Origin: Bugula neritina
Taxonomy: Eukaryota > Bryozoa > Gymnolaemata > Cheilostomatida > Bugulidae
NCBI GenBank assembly: GCA_964035545.1
Contig: OZ037767.1
Span: 3,606,680-3,652,679, forward strand
Direction: 5' to 3'
DNA length: 46,000 nt
Position numbers and translations under genes: made by a program. The notes under the pieces are model-generated. The model made no database searches, was not told where the DNA came from, and was given only the letters and a program-made list of their open reading frames with translations. Every line of letters starts with the position of its first letter. Positions within the stretch are counted from its first letter, which is position 1. This document shows positions 1 through 15,200 of this stretch, in pieces.

Positions 1-181
1 AACTTTAACAACCTTAACTTTAATGGTCAGAACAGAAAATAAACTATCTGCCATATTTGACTTGATTACATCTTGTTCAGTTTCAGAAAATTCAGACTGA
101 ATAATATAACAAATAGAGAAGCTATGCTTTTAAAAATGGGATTCCGTAACTTACTTTTACTAAGTGATTGGTCTGTTGCAG

Positions 182-287
182 AGGCAGCTTGAAAACGAGT
201 TGCTGCCGGAGAATGAGACGCCCAATCAGTACAACAGTCTGCTGACATTGGACAGCCCATCTGTGGCCAATCACATCAACATGAAAG
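182..287 (+). CDS. NaV1: NaV exon: domain I-II linker
   Basis: The acceptor is gttgcag and the donor is AAAG|gtagcg. The exon enters in phase 0 and leaves in phase 1. It encodes a hydrophilic linker segment beginning [15 protein letters not shown], with no membrane segment. It is the first exon in the window, so the start codon lies outside. Confidence 0.8.
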
Positions 288-3200
288 GTAGCGGTGCTGT
301 CTGTCGTTTTAATAGTAGTTGAAGTCAATTCGTTTCTAACCACCCTACAATGACATCTTCTATCAATCAAACTTTAACTCTTGATAAATGAACTTGATCT
401 CTAATTACAAGTAAATTGAACGTTGCAGGCGTTGATGACATCAGAGAGATGATGGACATAGCGTCGCGAGTGCGTACCATGGATGAGCAGAACGTATCCA
501 AAACTGTGTTGATAAAGGCGAGACTGAGGCAGATCTTCTGTTCCTGGTCGTGCTGCCCCTGTTTCCTGTCTACTCAGAAGTATCTCGACTTGTTCATCAG
601 TGACGCCTTCATGGAGGTCTGTCTTTCAACTATTACTTTGAAAGTGAAAGTCTTTTTGGAGAGATGCAACTCGGTTTTTATTGCATATATTGAATTTTAT
701 ATTATATTATATTATTATATTACTATACAACAAAGTTGAATATTTTGCAGGTGTTTATCATGATCTGTATTCTAGCCAACACTTCCTTCATGGCGATGGA
801 ACATCATCTTCAGCCCCCCTCTCTGGCGAGAATGTTGGAAATAGGCAATTATGTAAGTATACATACACATATAATATACTCGTATACATACATACATACA
901 TAAATACATACATACATAAATACATACATACATAAATACATACATACATAAATACATACATACATAAATACATACATACATAAATACATACATACATAAA
1001 TATACAGTATGCTATATATAAATCCCCACATTTCAGGTGTTTACTGCTGTTTTCGCTCTGGAATCTGTGCTCAAGCTGATTGCTATGGGACCAGTCAAGT
1101 ATTTCAAAGAAGCGTGGAACTCCTTCGACTTTCTTGTCGTCACATTCAGTTTAGTAGAGCTGATTAACGTCTGGATGGGGAATGGAGGTGCGGGAGGTTT
1201 CAGTGTTCTTCGCTCATTCAGACTGGTAAGACCTCAATCTACACTACTAGTTGAAGCAACTTAACTCTGCTTTATACTTAATTTTAAATTTTATCTTTTT
1301 TTAAGAATGAAACTCAATTTTTATATTTCTATTCCACATGGTAAGGGGAGTTCTCATGAACCATGATTTTAGTTCTTGAAATTTTTTTTTGATTATTTGA
1401 GTAAAAGTTAAGAGGTCAGTTTTCAGTCCTTCACATTTGTAGCTGAGAGTTCTGAAGCTGGCAAAGTCTTGGAAGACTCTAAACTCTCTGATGATGATAG
1501 TAGCCAAGTCGTTGGGTGCGTTGGGTAACCTCACCATTATCCTCTGCATTATCATATTTATATTTGCTGTCATGGGAACACAACTCTTTGCTACTGTGTA
1601 CGATGATAATGCTCGAGTATTCTATGAAGAGAAATTCACGGAGTTTGATGATCCAAATGGTAAGTATGATTTCTACTCAACTCTTGAAGTTAAGTTTTAA
1701 TCGATTGATTTGGAGCATATTTTCTGTGAATGAATTTTTGTTAAGATCATATTTAGTTAGGCATATTTTTGAGTGTTTAATTTTTCAAGCATGTAGTAAA
1801 CCATATATGGTAGTTACAATTTTAAAGATGGCTGCCGTGGTGGTCAAAATTAAATTAAGCATATATAATTTTATTAGTTATATTGTGTAAGCATTCTAAC
1901 TACAAAAATAAAGTTTTTGCTTCACTTTTACTTCTACCAACAAACAATAACTTTCAAGTATGTTTATAAGATATAGTTTATAACTATCTGATGCATATGT
2001 ACATGTGTGCGTAACTAAATGTTCTGTTCAGTAAGTACTTTTATTGTTAATTTATTTCAGCCGAAAGAATTCCCAGATGGAACTTCAAGAATTTTCTTCA
2101 TGCTCTGATGATTGTGTTCAGAGTCCTGTGTGGAGAGTGGATTGAGTCGATGTGGAACTGCATGAGAACTGGACAGGAGTATATCTGCGTACCTTTCTTC
2201 CTTCTTACCATGGTCGTTGGAAACCTGGTGGTTTGTATTTTGTTTTAAAATTGTAACAAGTAATTGTTTTTATTGTTTTCAGCTCTTTTAAATCATAAAT
2301 AAAGCTGAACAAGTTTGCTGACTAAAAGCTTTATAAATGTCATTATTTCCAGCAGATATAATATGTTGATGAGGCAAGACTCCTGCCTAAAACTAACATT
2401 TCGTTTCCAATAATAATCTTAAAAATAAAAAGTCAGACAAAACAATAAACTTGTCAAAAATAGAAAATTGTTGATGATTCATGATTTCTTTAAAAATTGG
2501 TTGTACAGCAGTTTATGCCGAGTATATATGTATGGGCAGTGGCTGATTCGGTGAAGCTGACAAAGTATTTTCTATTTATAGGTGCTGAACTTGTTCTTAG
2601 TTCTGCTGCTCAGTTCATTTAGCGCCGACGCTCTCGACAAGAAGGGAGATGATGAGGAAGTTGACAAGATCTCGGAGGCCAAAGGTCGTATCGTCAGGTT
2701 CTTCCAGTACGTGAAGAAGTCTGTGCGTAATCGGTGTTGCGCTTGGAGACAGAGTAAAACACTGAAGGTGACTGAGTCGGAAGAGTTGGTAGATATCAGA
2801 GGTATGTTCACTTTCGTCACCTTAACTATCACTGCCAGTCATTAAAAATTATGTAGGCCTTACCTTTTGTTTCTATATATACTATATATAATATAGGCTA
2901 ATTTTATTACCTGAGAATATTTTCCAATTTTTTGATGCACCATGCTTGAGTAGTCTAATCTAACTTTAAACTAAATTTTGGGTAAAATATACTTCACAGC
3001 TTGTTTGTTATATGTCGTGGGATATTCGATACTACTGCTTCTATAATTTTTCATTGTAAACCAATGTGATATTTTCCAGCCAGTGACAATGGAACTAATG
3101 GAGTACTGCCAGCAGTGACGTACGATGACAATGATGGAATTTCCAACTCTAAAACTGCTACTGTAAGTGACATGGCCATTTAGAAATTTAGGGATCATCG

Positions 3201-6200
3201 CACGGAATATTTAAAAAATTGAACATATCTCTTTTGGTTGAGGTATGAAAGCAGGAGGATTTGTGAGTTGCGTGGCTTATAATTCTTTATGATGCAACGA
3301 AAGAAAGGTGCTTACACTCATGTGATCATGACGACTAACGTTTTAGTTCATCATGTGGATTTTGCAAAGAAACATTAGCACAATTCTAACGATTCACTCA
3401 CAAAATCTTTGCTCAACTTTTGTGTTGTACATGTTTGTTAAATTTTGGCTCAGGAAGGCAATAAGGTTTTAGAAGTGTGGCCTGAAGTGGAGTGGGCAAC
3501 TCCAAGTTTTAGAAATCGCTTCACTAAGCAGCTGTCTGATACTGTAATGCCACACGAAACGCATTCTTTGAAGTTGAACTTTTCTTTTGTAAAGCTAGTG
3601 AATTTTTCCAGATGATTCCGTTGCTCGAGGACTTTGATAGCAACCAGCCTGATCGGGAGACGAGCATGGAGAAGTTGGAGCACTACAGCGCCAGTAGCTG
3701 CGAGTCTTTAGATGATGCGGAAGCCTTAGTTCCCAAGTCTGAGAGTGAGAGTAAGAATCCTGAGCTAACTGAAGTCGATGTAAGTCTATGTTTATACCTG
3801 GGATACAAAATCATACTGTCAATGCATATTGGTTTTATTTATTTAGCGTGTGATAACACAATACAACATAAACACACACACACGCACGAACACACACGCA
3901 TGGACACACACACACTCTAGACTCTACAGCTCTGATTACATTACAAACTTTACAATAGGTTGAGCCACTATGAATCGTTTTGAAATAGTTAAAAAATATT
4001 TATAGTTCTTTTTCATACTAAACCATATTATTTTTAACCAAAATAATTATGTGTTAGCTTATTCCAATTCTTTCGCTCCACATTATGTCTCTGTATTTAG
4101 CTGAAGCCAAATGTACTTCACTATATTTCGTACTAAAGTCACATGACCTACATTTCATTTCTTCATGATTTAAACTGTCAAATTGATTGACCGAAAAGTT
4201 TGAATTACTAATGTCTTTCTTGACTACTCGATGTCTAGAATATAAATACATAGAGCTCTTCAACATTTACTTGCATACAATTTGAAGGTACCCGAGGGCT
4301 ACACGCCAACTGTGGTAATTTCACCCGCTTATCCTGCTCTCCTCTTATCGCTACTTCAATCTATTTTTATTTGAAAATTTTGTGAAAAAGTTTCGTAAAT
4401 AATTTTAGGTTTTGTACAAAAGTGCAGGCAGCATGATAAGCCTGTGTGGTGATTGTGAAAGCATTGGCTGTTATTCGTGAGATTTTTAATTAAAATATGT
4501 TATGTTAAATGCCTAATCTGTTCCTCTAATTGTATCCTTAGTTGCATACTCATAGATTTTTAGTATTTTTAAACTTTGTGTTCACTAAGTATAATGTGTA
4601 AGGTAAAGCTTATTGAAACTAGCATGCTGCATGTATCAACTTAAGCTTCAGCACCAATTACTAACAATAGCTAAGAAAACTTTGTTCAATTTAATATAAC
4701 CAATCATATAGAGTTAACAGAAGAGTGTGGACTTTGCTATCATCTGTTACGGTGCATTTAGACTTTTCCCTGAGTGGTTGAGTATCCTTTTAGGTTGAAT
4801 ACGAGACGTTGCCTAGCCCGTGTTGTTGCCCAATAGTGAAAAATAAATGCGGGGAGATGCCCGAGTCCCGACTGACCAACAAGTTCTGGGCATTGAGATG
4901 TTTCTCGTACAGATTGGTTGAGCATAAATACTTTGAGGGATTTATTATTGTGTGTATCCTTCTTAGCAGCATGTCCCTGGTTAGTAGAACTTCCCCATTC
5001 AATTTACCATATAGTATATGTTATGTAATCTTATATTATGTGTTATGTATATATATTATATGTAATCTATACGTTGTATTATGTTATATATTATGTAATC
5101 TATATTATATGTTATGTAATGTATAGTGTAACTTATATTATATGAGATTAGTATATATTACATTCACCGGGTTTCCATGGATCGATCTCAAATTGATCTC
5201 AGCGAGATCGATCCATGGAAAGCCGATGTATATCTATTATATAGATTAAAGTATATATTATGTAATAACATGAAATATATATAAATATTATAGTTTATAT
5301 TACATATATTACATAATAGATAACATGATATGTTGCATAGATAATATATTATACTATATATATTATATTATATACAAGATTATATCAAAATTCAATATAT
5401 CTAAAAATTCTTATAATATACGAGTATGAGCTAAATTGTAGTTATTAAAAGTTTAATCTACAAATTTCAAATAATTTTATTTCAAAATTTTTAAGCCATA
5501 GGCAGTTTTGCTACATTGTACAAGAAATGTATGACTATAGTCATACAGTAATATAAGAACATAACTGCTAACTCTACCAGCCAACTATTAGCTACAGCAA
5601 CTAACACAACTAATGTATATCTGATCATGTAAATTATAATTATGTGTTTAAGGCTTTGGAGGATATCTATCTAGACCAGAGACCAATACTGAAACTCATT
5701 CTCAACTACATGGACAAAATATTTAGTGGAATATTCATTTGTGAGATGTTACTGAAGTGGCTGGCGTTCGGCTTTCACAGATACTTCACAGACCCGTGGT
5801 GCTGGTTAGATTTTGTCATTGTCGGCGTAAGTATGATTTTTAGTGTCTGTTATTTTTGCAGGAGGCGGTTTTTTTGCTAGTCTTAAAATACGTAGAAATA
5901 ATGGCCAATATTAGTGTGCTCTTGGTGTGCTACTTATACATTTGTTATGCCTTGTGCAGTTGAAAAGCTCTCTCTCAACTATATAATTTATATACTGGTT
6001 AGAATTGTATTGTCTTACAACTTCAGAAATTGCAAGCTAGGTTGATATGAGTCATTTCATATACCTTGCTACTTTCAATTTACTCACAAAATTTGTTTAA
6101 AGTTATTTATAGAAAGACAATATTGCTGTAGGTATTGTAAAACATTCATAGATGCAAGAATTTGTTTTTTGTTGCTTACAAATTTATATCTATCAGGCCA

Positions 6201-9200
6201 CAGTTTGAATGACTCATTCACTCACTCACTCACTCACTCACTCACTCACTCACTCACTCACTCACTCACTCACTCACTCACTCACTTGCTCACTCACTCA
6301 CTCACTCACTGGTTGACTGAGTCACTCACTGGCTAACTGACTGAATGAGTGATTAACTGATTGAATGACTCAGTGACAGCATGGTGATACTAAATGTTCA
6401 GTGAATTTTTGTTTCAAGATTTCCATCTCCGGACTGATCATGGAAAGTCTGGGTCTGGGAGGTATAAGTGCATTCAAAGCCATGAGAACTTTAAGAGCTC
6501 TGCGGCCTCTTAGAGCTGTTTCCAGATGGGAAGGAATGAGGGTTTGTTTTTTATTTAATTGCCAAATTGAGAACAGAAAGCTGCTAGTTTCTTGAATGTT
6601 ATTGGAAACTCATCAATTCTAATGCATTTCTGTTTGTTTCAGGTGTAGATGTAAAGCATGTACAATAAATTTATACATTACTATGTTTAAATATAAACAT
6701 TTTGAGTTACTGAAAAGTAAGGTTTTGTATAATTTATTTAATATTCTAGTTGATTCTCGTCTAGCAAATTAAGTAGCTTGTACTAGTTATGCTTCTCAAA
6801 AAAGACTTCACCAAACAACCTTTCTTTTAGTTTCAACTCTTAATGAAAGAAGAATTTAATTCACAACCCAATTCATTTGTTTGTCTGTCATTTAAAAACC
6901 ATAGTTTGTATATTACCCATAGCTCTAAGTGTTATCAAAGCAAAGATTTTCAAATTAAATACTACGCTGTTTGTAAGTTGATATTCAAACAATTTTACAA
7001 CATTTTATTGCTATCTCACACCGCTTTAGTTTACTGTGGTATATCTCTTTGATTTATCATGTAGGTAGTGGTGAACGCACTCATACAAGCCGTGCCATCT
7101 ATTAGCAATGTCCTTCTCGTTATTCTGATCTTCTGGCTCATCTTTGCTATCATGGGTGTCAACTTTTTCTCCGGAAAATTTTACAAGTGTGTTGATGCTG
7201 AAAACCGCTCGCTTCATGTCTACTACAGGTAAGTGGAACAGTTGGGTGTAAAGTTATCTAAATAAATGAGAAGTTATCTTATCATGTTAATTCTATATGC
7301 AGCAAGCTGGAGAATATCCTATATATATTACATTACATATATAGTAATATAGTAGCATTACAGTATTCTTTACCTTACTTGAGAGTAAACATTGGATGAA
7401 AGGGCTTTCTATATTTCATTTACAACCAGTATAAAATCATCAAATCTGGTGAATTATTTTAGTCACTGATTGAACATGTTTTTTTAGGTACGATAAGTCA
7501 CTATAAGGATGTAACAAGAAAGATTTTTTATTGAAATTAGCTTAATTTTAGCTATTTTAGTAGATGAGACCAATTCATGAAACGAGTTTAAACTGCTGAC
7601 CTAATATATGTCAGCAAACACAACAGCTGCTTCGTAGTTGTATAGAGCCATAGATTTGCTTTTCTATTGATGATGATGTCAGATATGCTACTTTCTAGCA
7701 CAGATATACTCTTTGTATGATGCAAAGTACTAATTCAGTATATTTATACACTCTCTGTTCAGAGGCATAGGTAATGACTCCAATTATGTGGAGACGGTGT
7801 TAGGTGTGACAAACAAAAGTAACTGTGAAGATAAGGTGGATAGAGGGTACAGATGGGTAAACTCTCCAATCAACTTTGACAGCGTGCCTAACGCGTACCT
7901 CGCTCTACTCCAAGTGGTTAGTTTACTTAGCTTTAGCATACTGAAGCTAAAAATACATCTTTGCTTTTCTGTATCTAAAACAGAAGTTGTCTCCTTTATT
8001 TTTAATGCTTGTTATTTTTCTAGCACATTAGGACTGTAATAATTGTTAATATGCCTTTTTTGAAAAAACAATGTTTTGCCATTATGTAGTTTCAATCATC
8101 AACCATGCAAGCAGTGGATATAAACTAGTATTTCAGGCTACATACAAGGGGTGGATTGAGATAATGGCTGATGCGACCGACATCACGGATGTAGATCAAA
8201 ATCCTGTGTTTGAAAGCAAGCCGCTGTACTACATCTACTTTGTGATGTTCATCGTGTTTGGATCTTTCTTCACCCTCAATCTGTTTATTGGTGTCATCAT
8301 TGAGAATTTCAATGCTCAAAAGAAAAAAGTAAGTCTTTTACTCTGTTTTGAAAAACATTTCAGGGCAACACAAAAATTAATTTCTTTTTATTGAATGTTG
8401 AAATTAAATCAATTTTAGATAAATACGTAAGGACTTGAAATACCTTGTTAGTGTCTCGGTATAATATTATAAATATTTTTGCCATATCAGGGCAACACAC
8501 AAAATAATTTGTTTGTCAAATGTTGAAATAAAATGATTTTTTTCTGATCAAAGTGTTTTACATAAAAATATATAGTAACTTGAAACACTTGGATGGTGTG
8601 TCAGTATAATAAATAACTATTATTGTAAACTTAATGGCTGTTGGTTAGGAGTTATAGCTCTTTAATATTATTATGTTTCGAAAAATTTACTTTTCCCTTT
8701 TATTGATTAATTTTTATAACAGAGTCAGTTAGACAAAAATGAACTTTACAATTTAGCTTCAAGTTCAAATCCAAAAAATGAAGTGCTGCAGAGAAATGTA
8801 ATCTATATTTTTGTCCTTTCAGTATTCTGACTTAAAGCATTATGTTATAGCAATTTTTTCTACACTTTACAGTTAGTAACAATATTATCTACAGTTAGTA
8901 ACAATATTATCTACACTTAGTAGCAATATTCACTATTGTCACACTCATACCAAATGTGAAAGCATTCAATAGCTATCCAGCCACTGACCCTGTAATTTCA
9001 GATATAATTTCTGGGTTTTATAAAGTAAGTTTTAGTTTTACGAAACACCTACTCCAATAGGCTTTTTTTCTAAAAGCTTATAAAGTAAATGCATCGAAAA
9101 ATGCATATAGGTTCACACACACTGGCATTATTTTAGCTGAAAGCTGATTTATTCAACTCTACAGAATACATAATTACATTAAAATTTTATGTGCATCTTA

Positions 9201-12200
9201 TTTACTTAAAAATATTTATAAAATTTATAGTATGGCAATCCATAAATTTAACTATGGCCACTTTAGAAGTTGGTGCATTTCTACGCTATATTTTAAAAAT
9301 TAGAATGCTGCTGTTACTGCTGCCACTGCTGTTGGTTTTTATATATTGTCTGTTGAATTTTTGCTCTGCTCATCTTTCTAACTTTTAGTTTAGCATTTTG
9401 GTTTAAAGTGCGTCTGCTTTATCTAAAACATCCACTGAAAACTTCTCATTAAACCTGGCATTACCAAGACACTGTACTTCTGCATTTTCCTTTCCTTCTA
9501 TTAGTTATGAACATTTATTACAAACCTTTAATAATCATTACTAGCAATCTCTAGTCATTATATTACTAACCAATGATATTACTATTAATAATCGCTACTA
9601 GCAATTAATATTTATAACTGGTTATTATTAGTCATTACTGGGCATTACTAATCAGTACTGAAAATTACTAGTCATTATTAGAAATTACTAGACAATACTA
9701 GACATTACAAGAAATTATTAGACAACACTAGACATTACTAACTATTACTAATCATTACTTTTTAACTGCAGTTGCATCGCAGAGACTAGCACTAGTTCTT
9801 CTGCATCATTGCTCTGATTTCAACTATATTACATATGTAAATTTTGTCAGAAATAACATTTTACTTTATGTTGTCTCTTTTATTCTTTTCCTTTTAGTCT
9901 GCGGTTGGTATTTATAAATGGTGTACTGACATTAGCTAGCAGTAGATACGCTTTGTAGTGCTTAGATATTCATCAAATACTCGTGCATACAGCTCTAGAG
10001 CAGTGTTAATTTTAACATTTTAGTTCACTATTAATCAGTGTTACATCTAGATTCCAACTAAGTTTTGCAAAAGTAAAATACATATCAGATATACAAGTTC
10101 AGTTATCTAATTTACTCATTAAATCAGTAAAAATATAAGCTTCTAGTCAAAATTTATATCCGAATCTCTAATATTGGGCTTCATATTTTGAAATGCGGTT
10201 AATCATGGATTACTTGCGTATTCGGGATATAAAATTAACTCCATTATAAAGTTGATTATTGCAAATAGTTTATAGTTTTCACAAAATGTGAAAAGAGAAA
10301 TGTTTGAGAAGGTTTTTATTGTGAATATGCTATACAATATTCATATAAAGCACATATCTATATGATTTAGTATTCAATAATGTTAAATTGCTTGTTCTTT
10401 CCATGCAATGTTAATGCAATTTGAGTTAAACTCTGAAACTTTTCTGCCATGCTGATTGATCCTACTTTATATTCTCATTCATTCAGGACTCAGAAGTATG
10501 TAACTGTTGTATCACATTAAATTAATCTACATTGTTGGGCTGTATTTAATATCTATTAGTTACTACAATTAAATATTCTATATTTTCATTTAAGCATACA
10601 GTTACTCGCACACACATAGTAGAAGCTTTGCTTCCACTACTATTTCGTGCAAGTTATGATTAAAAAACGTAGAAAATATTCACTTAATAATTGCATGTTT
10701 ATCTAATATTATGTTATAAAAATAATATATGCTTTGAAATATTTATAATATTTTGTTCTGTTTTGGTGAAACTTATAAATTTATGCTTGCCTGGGTTCAT
10801 TTTAACTTATTTAGAAGATAAATTTATTTCATTAAAGGAATGTGTTCTAATGTTATTTATAACTGTAATAATGCATGTTTATCATACGTAAAATGTTGAG
10901 ACTGTAAAACACATCTGTACATAGATCGTAGATAATGTTGCCTGACTATTGTAAACTTGTTACTGACCAGGTTTTAAGGTTTAGGTGAAAAGGTAAGAGT
11001 TGAAATGGTAACTTGGCATATTATAATGAATCACCATTAAAGTCCGCCTTTTGCAGGATGGGTTTTGACAGGTTAAACAACAAAATTAATATTTATACAA
11101 ACCAAATCGTTATGGTATTTTGTTGGTGTTGAGCATTTGTTTTGAGGAATTTGTGTTGCAGAAAAATTAAAATTTGGTGTCTTCTAGAAATTTTGAATCA
11201 TCAATTATTCAGATTTTTCACAGCAACATAAGTTTTTGCTGGTGATTTAATTTTTATGTGTGTTTATGCAATGGATTTGCAAGATGCTACTTTTCACTTT
11301 CAATAATTATTTATTTTGCTTTACTAGAAATATTGATAGTTCCATATGCCTTGTCCCTAAAAGTAAAAACAACAGAAATAGTTGTATGGGATTAAGAATG
11401 AATAAAGTTTGTTTATTAAATGTTATAGTTAAAGTCACCTATAGTGATACAATACGGTTTGCAGTATTGAGCCATGTATTACAAAAATATTTTGATATAA
11501 ATTGTAGGAAAGTATATCATTGTTGGAAAAGTTGTATCCCAGATGATAACTATGTTTTACATAATATATTAGACATACATATATACTTTTTTCATATTTC
11601 ATATAAATTGTGCATTGTATAATATGCGTGATATAATATAAATTACATATCATAGTTAAGAATAGAATGACTAGCTGTTTAGGCCGAGTTCAACTGCATG
11701 TTTTAAGCTTGTGGAATTTCGCTAGACCCCCCCCTCCCTGAGAGTTCTAGCTGAGTTTATTCTTACTTTACTGTTAACAGGCAGGCGGCTCTCTGGAAAT
11801 GTTTATGACTGACGATCAGAAGAAGTATTATAATGCTATGAAGAAGTTGTCTTCTTCTGGCCCTGCAAAAGCCACACCCAGACCTAAGGTATACCTGCAC
11901 ACCTCTTAATTATTCGGAGATTGAATTAAATTCTTTTATTTAAATGAAAATCCTTTATATGTATTATTTTATATATCATTTATGTTTTGCATATGTTGAT
12001 GAAATTATTAAGGTATTTTATTTGTTATATAGACATTATATGGTCTTTGAAAGTGACATTGTTTATGTAGCTCTCAATATCACCACTAAATAACATTAGA
12101 ATATATCATTCAAAGCCACAAAATAGCCTTAGTAATTAATACATATCCATAGCCTTGCTCCTGTGTACTTCATACCCATTACATTCATCTGTTTAGTGGG

Positions 12201-15200
12201 GACCCCAGGCCGCCATCTTTGACTTCACGATGAACCAGAAGTTTGACGTGGCTATAATGATATTCATCATGCTGAACATGATCACCATGTGCGCCGAGTA
12301 TAGCGGCCAGCCTGACGAATATACTGAGGTGTGTGTCTGTATCGGAGTTGTGCTCTCTATTTCATTACCTTATACGTCATTTATTCTGAAACTTTTGTAT
12401 TAGATAACTATAAACTGTTGGCTATTAGTCGTGTCCTAAAAAATTAATATAGCAGCAATTTCTTTCGTTTCTTTAGGGTATTTTATAAGTTTGCTCAAAA
12501 ATTGTTGGCTAATGAGTCATTTTGTCCATTGTAATTTAATGTTAGTATATTGTTCATGATGATTTCTATGGAATCAGACCTTCACCTTAGTTGTGTATTA
12601 CCTATTATTTCACTCAAGTTGTAGTTTAGGACTAGTTTGTACCTTAATGTAATAAATTACCAGTTCCTATTAGGATAACACTATTATGTCTGTGATATTA
12701 TGCGCCACTGAAGCTGCTATAGTGTGATATGGTACAGTTATAATGTAATATTGTGTTGATATTACTGCTGCTATAATATTGCTGTATTAATTATAATTTT
12801 TTATTGTTGTATCATTGTGCTATTATTGTTGCACTATTTTGGTAATATATTATTGTACTATAATTATTGTGTTATTTGGTTAAGCCATTATTGCAATATT
12901 ATAATTTTACTATTTTGTTAATATATCATTGCGATATTAAATTTATTCTATTTCCTTAACATATTACTGTATTAATTCATTGTTTTTGTTATTCTTCTAT
13001 AATTGTAGATTCTTCAATACGTCAACATTGTCTTCATAGTTGTGTTCACTCTAGAAGCTGTCCTTAAGATTATTGCTCTTCGTCATCACTACTTCACTTT
13101 TCCATGGAATGTCTTTGACTTTGTTGTCGTCATAATCTCTATATTAGGTAATTATGTCATACTAATGTCATAGTAAATTGTGATGTCACAATTATCTCAC
13201 AGTAAATTATTATGTCACAATTATGTCGTAGTAAATTATGTCAGTTATGTCAATTTCCTGGAATTACCTTTAAAACTTACTCATTACACTGTGCAGTATT
13301 ATTTAATTTAGCATTACTTTAGCATTACTCTAGCATTGCTATACTATTATTTTAGCATTATTCTAATATTACTCTAGCACTACTTTAGCATTATTCTAGC
13401 CACCTTTTTTAAGTGATTTCCTCTAGTCTTGCAAACCTTACAGCTTTTAAAAGGTTAAATTTGTTGAGTATTTTAGGATATGTATCTCCTGTCATTATTT
13501 CACCTGCCTGCAAGAGGGGGGGGTTGAACCCCTTACAGGCAGGTTTGAACCCTTATGCTATCTAACCATATAGTAATGCGTACCGGCAACCTTTTATACA
13601 ACACTTTCTGAAAGTTGCTATTTCACCCCATTAACTTTTCCTTTTGTATAAGCATTCAAATCATACCTAAATTAGACAAAATATTGCCTTTTGAAAACTA
13701 AAATCTGAAAAGTTTTATCTGACTAAAAGGTTATATTTTTATCGCATTTCATTGTATGTTAAGAGAAAAAAAGTTAGACATAGTTGCATGAAGAACAAAC
13801 AGTATTAACAAGACCTTTAGTGTAGTAACAATAGATGTGGCCAAGGAACCAAACCAATATTGTATAATTAGAATTTTACTATATATTACAAGTTTCCTTG
13901 TATTTGTTCAGGTTTGGCTTTTCAAGACGCAATTGAGAAGATCTTCAACCTATCACCTACAGTTCTAAGAGTAGTTAGGGTATTTAGGGTTGGGCGTGTA
14001 TTACGTCTCGTAAAATCTGCCAAGGGAATAAGAACTTTGCTATTCTCATTACTAGTATCTTTACCTGCTTTGTTTAATATCGGGCTACTACTTTTCCTCG
14101 TCATGTTTATCTATGCTACCTTTGGGATGGCCTTCTTCGCGAATGTTAAAAAAATGGCTGGCATAGACCAAGTAAGTTGTTTTCTTAAAATTTTTATAAT
14201 CAAAGTACTATTCTTGATATCAAAGTTTTTTAGAACAAAGACTAGTAACTAGTAGCTTACTATTTATAGGTTTTGGTGAAATTTCATAGCTGTTTCATTT
14301 TCATATAGTTATTAGTACTAAAGTTTGTTCCTCTCCAAAAACAGCTTTAAATGTCGTGTTTCAAAAAGCTTAAGAACACTTACATTAATAAATTTGACTG
14401 CTTAAATAGTTTGCAATCAATTTTCTAAGATTTCCTACAGGCTGAGACAACGGAAAAAGTGATTTCGCTTTTGATTTTAAAATGTTATTGTGTCTAAATG
14501 CTTCACTGCTTGCAATTGTATTTATTTTTATTTTTGTTAATCAGACATACTTGTTTATCAGATTCATGTACCACATAATTATATACCATTTGATTTTTTA
14601 TTCTTTTATTAGGTTTTTAATTTTGAGACATTTTTCCAAGCATTAATAACGCTGTTTCAATGCACAACATCTGCTGGCTGGAACAACGTCCTGGCTGCCA
14701 TAACTAATACAGAAGACTGTAAGTTTCATCTTAGAAATAGAAATAATGAGTACACAAGTTTGTGAAGCCCCCATTATCTGTTATATCGTTGTTATACTTT
14801 CTGTAGACAGTACTGCATTATATTAAAGCAGTAGATGGGTTGATACAAACATAAAATATGAAATAATTTTTTTCAGTTTTGATAAATTCATTGAATGATG
14901 TAATCTCATTACTATGAATTTGAATCTGCCCCTTTTTGTCTACACTATTTATATTCAAATCATGCAATTTATAAAAGTATACACAAATATGCACACCAAT
15001 TATATTCACAGAGTTAATTTATTACCTAAAATTTTCTCAAAAGTATCAGATATTTCGATTTCCAAAGTTGTGTTTTGTTCATGAGAATGCTATAAAGCAG
15101 CATTAAACTTATGTACATAAAATATCCTGTGCAATGTGTATTAGCCTTGGATTGTACGTTCGTACAGGTGTAGAAGATGTGGACTGCGGGAACGCCCCCC

